In this document: positions 58,852-64,000 of the stretch, one piece after another | Layout of the letters: each line of letters starts with the position of its first letter | Numbering within the stretch: position 1 is the stretch's first letter | NCBI GenBank assembly: GCA_012064415.1 | Contig: SSNU01000144.1 | Span: 547,084-611,083 of the forward strand | Source of the DNA: Gyrodactylus bullatarudis | Lineage: Eukaryota; Platyhelminthes; Monogenea; Gyrodactylidea; Gyrodactylidae | Direction of reading: 5' to 3' | DNA: 64,000 nt | Made by a program: the position numbers and the translations under genes | Notes under the pieces: generated by a model | Database searches by the model: none | The model's input: only the letters and a program-made list of their open reading frames with translations | Told to the model about the DNA's origin: nothing

Positions 58852-60221
58852 TTCTTTATTAAACAGTTTAGTTCACGCAAATAAATATTAGAATCAATAG
58901 CTAATTATAGTTCATGGTTCGAGATATAAAAACTTTTTTTGGTGTAGGATCGAGAAACTACCAATAAATCAAACTAACATTATTGATTAATTTCACGAAA
59001 ATTTTAATAACTCTATTACTAAAAACAATTAACAATTAAATATTTTTATCCATATTTTGTTTAAATACAAAAGTTTTGCACTAGTCAAATTCATTTTTTA
59101 TTTTATGTTGGACCAACATTGTTGGTTGAATCAATTTATATTTTTAAATGGTAGCTCGTTGGAATCTAACTTTCCTAATATTTATTCATACTTATTCATT
59201 ATCTTCATTTCGGATACGTTATTAATTTCAATAATTCTTCCCAATCAGGATCCCCTATTATCTGTTTAAAAATAAACTTGGCAGTCTTCTTTTAAATATG
59301 AAAATATCCATTATCTTTTATTGTTTCTTTAAACTTTTAGTTAATAATCACAAATCTTTATGTAGTTTATTCGTTTTTTTGGATAAGCCTCATGTAAAAA
59401 AATCAAACCCAAAGCAAACATCTTCAATACTCTTTTTCGGAGCCGGCTCAGTTATAAAATTAATATGAATATTTTTCATTGAATTGCTTCTTCAGTACAA
59501 AAAGTAACGCAAAAAACTTTTATTTTCTACGATAGCACATTAAACAGCAACTAAAATAATATCCAACAATCTCTAGGTCTACAAATATCTGAAACTGACA
59601 TTCAGATTATGATAACTAATAGTAGTTGCAAAAATCATTGGCAAATGGCCATCCTTGTTCAAGAAAAAATGCGATAAAATTTTTGATAAAATTTTTAATT
59701 TATTATTCTCCTATTCCTAGTGAAATACATAAAATGATATTTAGAGATCTGAAAACTGGAAAAAGAGCTTTAATATGGTATTATTTATATTCTGGCATGT
59801 TTTAGCAAGTTAATAAGTCTTTGAACAACACCCTCGAAGATAATTATTACGTCCAAATGGGAGAACTTTGTTTTTATCTCATCAACAACCAATTACCCTG
59901 ATCAAAATACCAGAAAAAAACAATATCCCTTATAATATGTTATCTATGTCTTTCCAATAATTTTATTGTCTTTTTATAAAGCAAAAAAACATCCACAATA
60001 AAACTTATTCATTCTTTGAAATTATGAATGACGCATAAGTTTTATTACACTCCTCGCATCAAAATTCAGTGTTCTTTATTTTTATGGTTTAAAACTACAC
60101 ACTGATGACTATCATGGTATTGGTCGGAAAAGAAACAATATCAACCAATTAAAACAAGCCAAGCTTTTTCTCAGAATGCAATAGTTATTACAAAAAAACC
60201 TTTTTCTACTTAGACAATATC
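58852..60221. other. Intergenic region before the CRD gene
   Basis: About 1.4 kb of AT-rich DNA. It should include the PIG-H upstream region and the promoter of the CRD gene. No ORF with protein-like composition was found, and no TATA box is convincing at the right distance from 60222. Confidence 0.4.
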
Positions 60222-62573
60222 ATGCGGTACACTATGAAATTCACAACTTTAACTAGTATAATTATAATACTTCTGATATGCCTTTGCAAATGTCTACTGG
60301 CAGACTCTGGGAGATGGATTAACTCAGGGCTAAACTTTAATGCCTGCGACATTTATGAAGACTCAGATCAAAAGGATATCTGCAGTAACTTTTCAATAAA
60401 AAGTGAATACCTTCAGATCAATTCATATCACGATGTAAAGTGCTACGAAATGTTGCAAAGAATATTTTGCTCTCTACGCCAGATAAACTGTGGATCTAGA
60501 CCGAAGTCCCTTCAAGTGAGTTTCAATTCTTTAATCTTGATAAAAATATTCTCGAGATTATAGTAAATACGCATATGGTACTGTAAGCTTCTAAGTTTTT
60601 TTCGAATTACCAATCGTGAAATATTATTCTAATTTAGGATTATAACGAAAAAATGATAAGTTCATGAAATGAATATTGCACCCCGTCATGCGAGGAATGC
60701 ATTACTATAGAGTGCTAAACTCATGAGGATGATATGAAAAAGAACGAATAATAAGTGACTTTGAGAGATGAAAAATTTACATTGTAAAGAGACATCGGTT
60801 TTGGGCTGAGTTCATTTCAAGGAAAGAAGAAAGAGATGCAAAAATTTTCACAAATAAGGGCCTTTATTTCAATGTGTAGTACTCATCAGTATGATACATG
60901 TCATATATAAGAACTAGAACCAATAATAATAAAAAATAGTTTAAAACAATTTCCTTGAAGTTTTTTCGAACTACCAATCGTGAAATATTATTCTAATTTA
61001 GGATTATAAGTTATAATTTATAAAAGAACAAAAAAAAATTCATGAAATGAGTATTGCACTCCGTCTTATGTGAAAGAATGCTTAAATGTGAATACTAGAA
61101 TCATTGAAGCCAAGTTTCCCTAGCGTTTTATAGATAGGCTCAAAGGTTATTACTTGAATATTCTGATCTTGTTGTCTTCTGGCTTGTATCGGTCTATCTG
61201 TAGAAAAAAGAAAAGGAAGAACTATGTATAACCCTTATTTTTTTGAGAAATACCCTTTTCTTTTCCTACAGATAGACCAATACAAGCCAGAAGACAACAT
61301 AGTCAGGTAGCAAGCGAACAACGTTATAGCCAATTCATTCCAAACTATTTGGTTCAAAATTATGACTCGAATACTCGCTCAATTTTCTTGAGAACTAACC
61401 TATAACTTCGATCAAAGATTGATCGGTAATATCATCACTAGAATCAATATCTTTCTAAGGAGAACATGACTCTGCAATGTTATTAGGTCATGAATTCAGT
61501 GTTTTATACAATACGAGGCTTTGAGTAGTCTACTCATCTAACAGAGAAGAGATTTTCCATCATTTTAGTGTTTCTTCTTCTCTTCTATACCACAACAGTG
61601 ACGTAACAAGTGAAAGAACTGGACGATAAAATTTCTTAAAAACTCATCTCTGGGTTACATGACCCAACAACAAGTGTAATAAAACTATTGGATACTAGTA
61701 GTAGTTTTAATATTTTCCTTTCTCTATTCCAAATGTCAAAGAGTAACCTTAGCGAGAGAGAGAGCGAGAGTAAGGAAATCATAATGAAATAAAAAATGAA
61801 ATAATGAACGTTGGCAAAATAATGATAATACACTTGAATATGTTATGTTAGGGGCTATAAAAATGTAACCCATAAATTATGAAAAACAGATAAAATCATG
61901 TTTTTTTTACTTTTCAAAATGTTATAGTTGAAGAGAAATTTAAATTTTTCAAAGGCAAGGTATAATAATTTAAATGTTCCATCATTTTCAATCTAGATGT
62001 ATGATATCCCATGTCAGACATCATGTATTTCCACAATTTACCACTGTGGCCGTGGATTGGGCTCTCTATTCGAAGATTATTCAGTAGATAAACGATTATT
62101 CGATGATGATGATACCATCAATACTGGGCAGGACGATAACTACAACTATGAAAATCAACATTACGAGCAGAGTGAAGGGGACATCAAAGCTCTTGATGAT
62201 TGGATATGGAATGCGGATCGTTATCGAAGGACCACTTCGTTTACTTCATCTGCTTTTGGTTATCCACGTCGGTCATTCTCTCGACACGAAGCACCGAATG
62301 GCTATCATCCACAATCAAGGAATTACTATAGTCAATTTAGAAGTCCTCTTTACCCGAGGAATCAGTTGGTGAGGAAAAACCGAAAAATCCCTCAGGATTT
62401 CTTTATGAATCAAAACATTGGTCCACCTCGAGGAGTTAAGCCGGTCTATACTCAAGACTATACAAAATACCAAAGTTGCCTTCATCTGCCTACGGGTATC
62501 TGTGATGACTGGACAAGACAAATGATGAATCATGTTGATCTTGATACAGGAGTCCATCAAGAAGTACAAAAGA
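60222..62573 (+). CDS. Secreted/membrane protein with a Frizzled-type CRD (3' partial)
   Basis: Two exons, 60222-60515 and 61997-62573, join in phase 0. The second ends at a good donor (A|GTAAGAA) in mid-codon, so the gene continues, probably beyond the window. Residues 1 to about 26 are a signal peptide (TSIIIILLICLCKCLLA). Cysteines follow at 42, 54, 74, 83, 90, 104, 108 and 115. From the third onward the gaps are 8, 6, 13, 3 and 6 residues, matching the Frizzled/sFRP cysteine-rich domain (C-x8-C-x6-C ... C-x3-C-x6-C). The C2-C3 loop is shorter than usual. After Cys115 comes a long Asp/Tyr/Asn/Arg/Ser-rich insertion of about 140 residues, then Cys259 and Cys267 (YQSCLHLPTGIC), which would be the ninth and tenth CRD cysteines. 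CRDs bind Wnt lipids or related ligands; without the downstream exons the protein class (receptor, sFRP, protease or collagen type) is open. Confidence 0.6.
60594..61066 (+). repeat. Direct repeats inside the CRD gene intron
   Basis: About 60594-60690 and 60958-61066 are direct repeats sharing 'accaatcgtgaaatattatt', 'ctaatttaggattataa' and 'attcatgaaatgagtattgca' (minor differences). The second copy has an insertion of about 15 bp. Both lie in the intron 60516-61996. A fragment at about 60885-60920 between them matches the end of the fold-back element at 49726. Confidence 0.8.
61170..61299. repeat. Hairpin with about 47-bp arms
   Basis: 'gttgtcttctggcttgtatc' plus 'ggtctatctgtag' at 61171-61203 is the reverse complement of 'ctacagatagacc' plus 'aatacaagccagaagacaac' at about 61267-61298, with a spacer of about 35 bp. 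It lies in the CRD gene intron and would form a stable stem in the transcript. Confidence 0.85.
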
Positions 62574-62635
62574 GTAAGAAATTATGTACAGTGTATCATC
62601 ATTCTATATTAAAGTTAGCTGAAATAAAGTTGGGA

Positions 62636-63095
62636 AAAATTTATGAGAAATATGGTCATTTTTCAAATTTCGATTAGACGCCAAAATCCCAATTTTTTCA
62701 AACTTTGAACTGGAAATTTTTATGGATTTCAAAGTGAGAGAGAGATCAAAAGTTCATTTTCACCATCATAATAAGACAAGAAAGCCAAATATGTTGAATC
62801 TGTTCTAAAGCATAACTTCATTATCGTTTGGGAGTCGAATTTCGAATTTTGATTATTTCCACAAGTTGAAAATTAATGAAATTCCGACAAATCAAGATCC
62901 CTCGAAAATGGTTGATCTTTCGAAAAATTTTCGGCGATATTTGGCTTTCTTGTCTTATTATGATGGTGAAAATGAACTTTTGATGACTCTCTCACTTTGA
63001 AATCCATAAAAATTTTCAATTCATAGATCAAAAAAATGGGATTTTGGCGTCTAATCGAAATTGGAAATATTTCTCATAAAATTTTTTTGTGGGCA
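62636..63095. mobile_element. Fold-back element at the 3' side of CRD exon 2
   Basis: Left arm from about 62640 ('ttatgagaaatatggtcatt', 'cgattagacgccaaaatccc', 'atggatttcaaagtgagaga', 'aagacaagaaagccaaat' ending near 62790) and right arm from about 62935 to 63085 ('atttggctttcttgtcttat', 'ctctcactttgaaatccat', 'gggattttggcgtctaatcg', 'atttctcataaa') are near-perfect reverse complements of about 150 bp with a spacer of about 145 bp. It starts just after the predicted donor at 62573, within the intron. Part of it (from 62810) is the repeat family also seen at 50640-51020. Confidence 0.88.
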
Positions 63096-63205
63096 ACAGG
63101 AGTAGGATTCCAAAAAATCTTTAAAATATTTGAATTTTTGATGAAAAAATCGAGGTTTTCATAAAAATCATAGATTCCCAACTTCATTTCAATTAGCTTT
63201 ATACA

Positions 63206-64000
63206 GTTTATAAATCATTTTCCAACTATTAAAAAATCTCATGAAGAAGATATGAGAACGAACGAATAATAATTATTATACTTATAAGTTATAAGTGAGC
63301 CTTTTATCCAATGTAAGAGCAAAAGAATTTTCAATGTACTAGGATATAATCAAATGTCAGAATTAAGTCTGAAGAGACCCGATGAAATAAAAAACAAGGG
63401 TCAATTCCGAAAATGAATTATGTTAATATTTTGTAACCTTTGGGGTTTGAGTAAACTTTGATTGAAAAACCTCAATCTCAAAGTTAAGTCTTCCAGAAGA
63501 TTTATCTGACAGTGAATTCATATAAGAAATTTTGTATATTAGATGATTTGGCAAAATTAGATGTTGAAATACCAAAGAGACATTTGGGGAATGGAAAAAA
63601 AGGCCTAATTTTCAACATATTCTATACAATATTTTTGTTTATTGTCGAGATCTGGTCCATAAGAAATCTTAATTGAAAGGAGCTTTTATCTTCTTCTCTA
63701 GTTTTGCTAAATCCATCTTATCTTTTAATATCTTGGTAGACATTGATAGACAACTTTTGGTATCAATGGAAATTTTCGTGGTCATTTTTCGAATTAATCC
63801 GAAAAAAAATTATCACCAATCATTTGTTTATTCGGTCATCTTCCTCAAGAGTTTAGGCTCCAATAATAATATTCTTGATAAGGCTCGGCAATATTATCGC
63901 TCTAAAAAAATGTTCATTAAATAAGAAAAATCACACAGAAAAATTGATCATAATTTTGTTTTTCTACCCATGAGTACGTGGAATCCTGGCAAATCAGATG
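63206..64000. other. Window end, no feature identified
   Basis: AT-rich DNA presumably inside the CRD gene's second intron. No splice-bounded coding exon was recognised up to the window edge. Confidence 0.4.

Overview
The window is AT-rich nuclear DNA from an animal, most likely an arthropod or another ecdysozoan with a fairly compact genome. The basis is spliceosomal introns (many only 45-66 bp, a few above 1 kb), TATA-box promoters, a full set of metazoan orthologues (fimbrin, an A1CF/RBM46-type RNA-binding protein, type IV collagen, prohormone convertase 2, UAP56, PIG-H, COX16, a Frizzled-type cysteine-rich domain), and decayed Tc1/mariner and LINE copies. The species cannot be named from the sequence alone.

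Layout. 1-1.4 kb: a duplicated cluster built from a 347-bp identical direct repeat and a 93-bp perfect inverted repeat; it contains a TATA-driven gene for a 35-residue secreted peptide and a decayed relative. 4.9-6.2 kb: 3' exons of an Ig-domain protein with a hydrophobic C-terminal tail. 6.2-7.8 kb: an RRP36-like gene, a short unidentified ORF and a GPATCH2-like gene without a G-patch. 8.4-10.3 kb: fimbrin/plastin with degenerate EF-hands. 10.7-15.1 kb: a seven-exon A1CF/RBM46-type gene (three RRMs, C-terminal dsRBD) with a probable GC-AG intron and a large insertion inside RRM3. 16.4-26.2 kb, minus strand: a complete type IV collagen gene reconstructed in 19 exons, including a 25-nt microexon that completes the signal peptide and a 177-codon exon encoding an unusual Tyr/Asn/Ser/Pro-rich region ahead of the 7S cysteines.

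26.3-53.4 kb is a gene-poor stretch with repeats: a decayed Tc1 transposase, several fold-back (hairpin) elements sharing terminal motifs, a tRNA-like SINE fragment and a LINE remnant. 53.5-58.9 kb is a gene-dense block: a prohormone convertase 2 gene with an uninterrupted coding region, then COX16 and UAP56 head to head across 323 bp, and PIG-H tail to tail with UAP56. 60.2 kb to the window end holds the 5' part of a secreted protein with a Frizzled-type CRD split by a long low-complexity insertion, followed by another fold-back repeat.

The genes do not form one pathway. They are mostly housekeeping (ribosome biogenesis, cytochrome oxidase assembly, GPI anchor synthesis, mRNA export) mixed with extracellular-matrix, neuroendocrine and signalling genes. 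All exon models come from reading splice signals and reading frames by eye; total coding lengths were checked for frame consistency.
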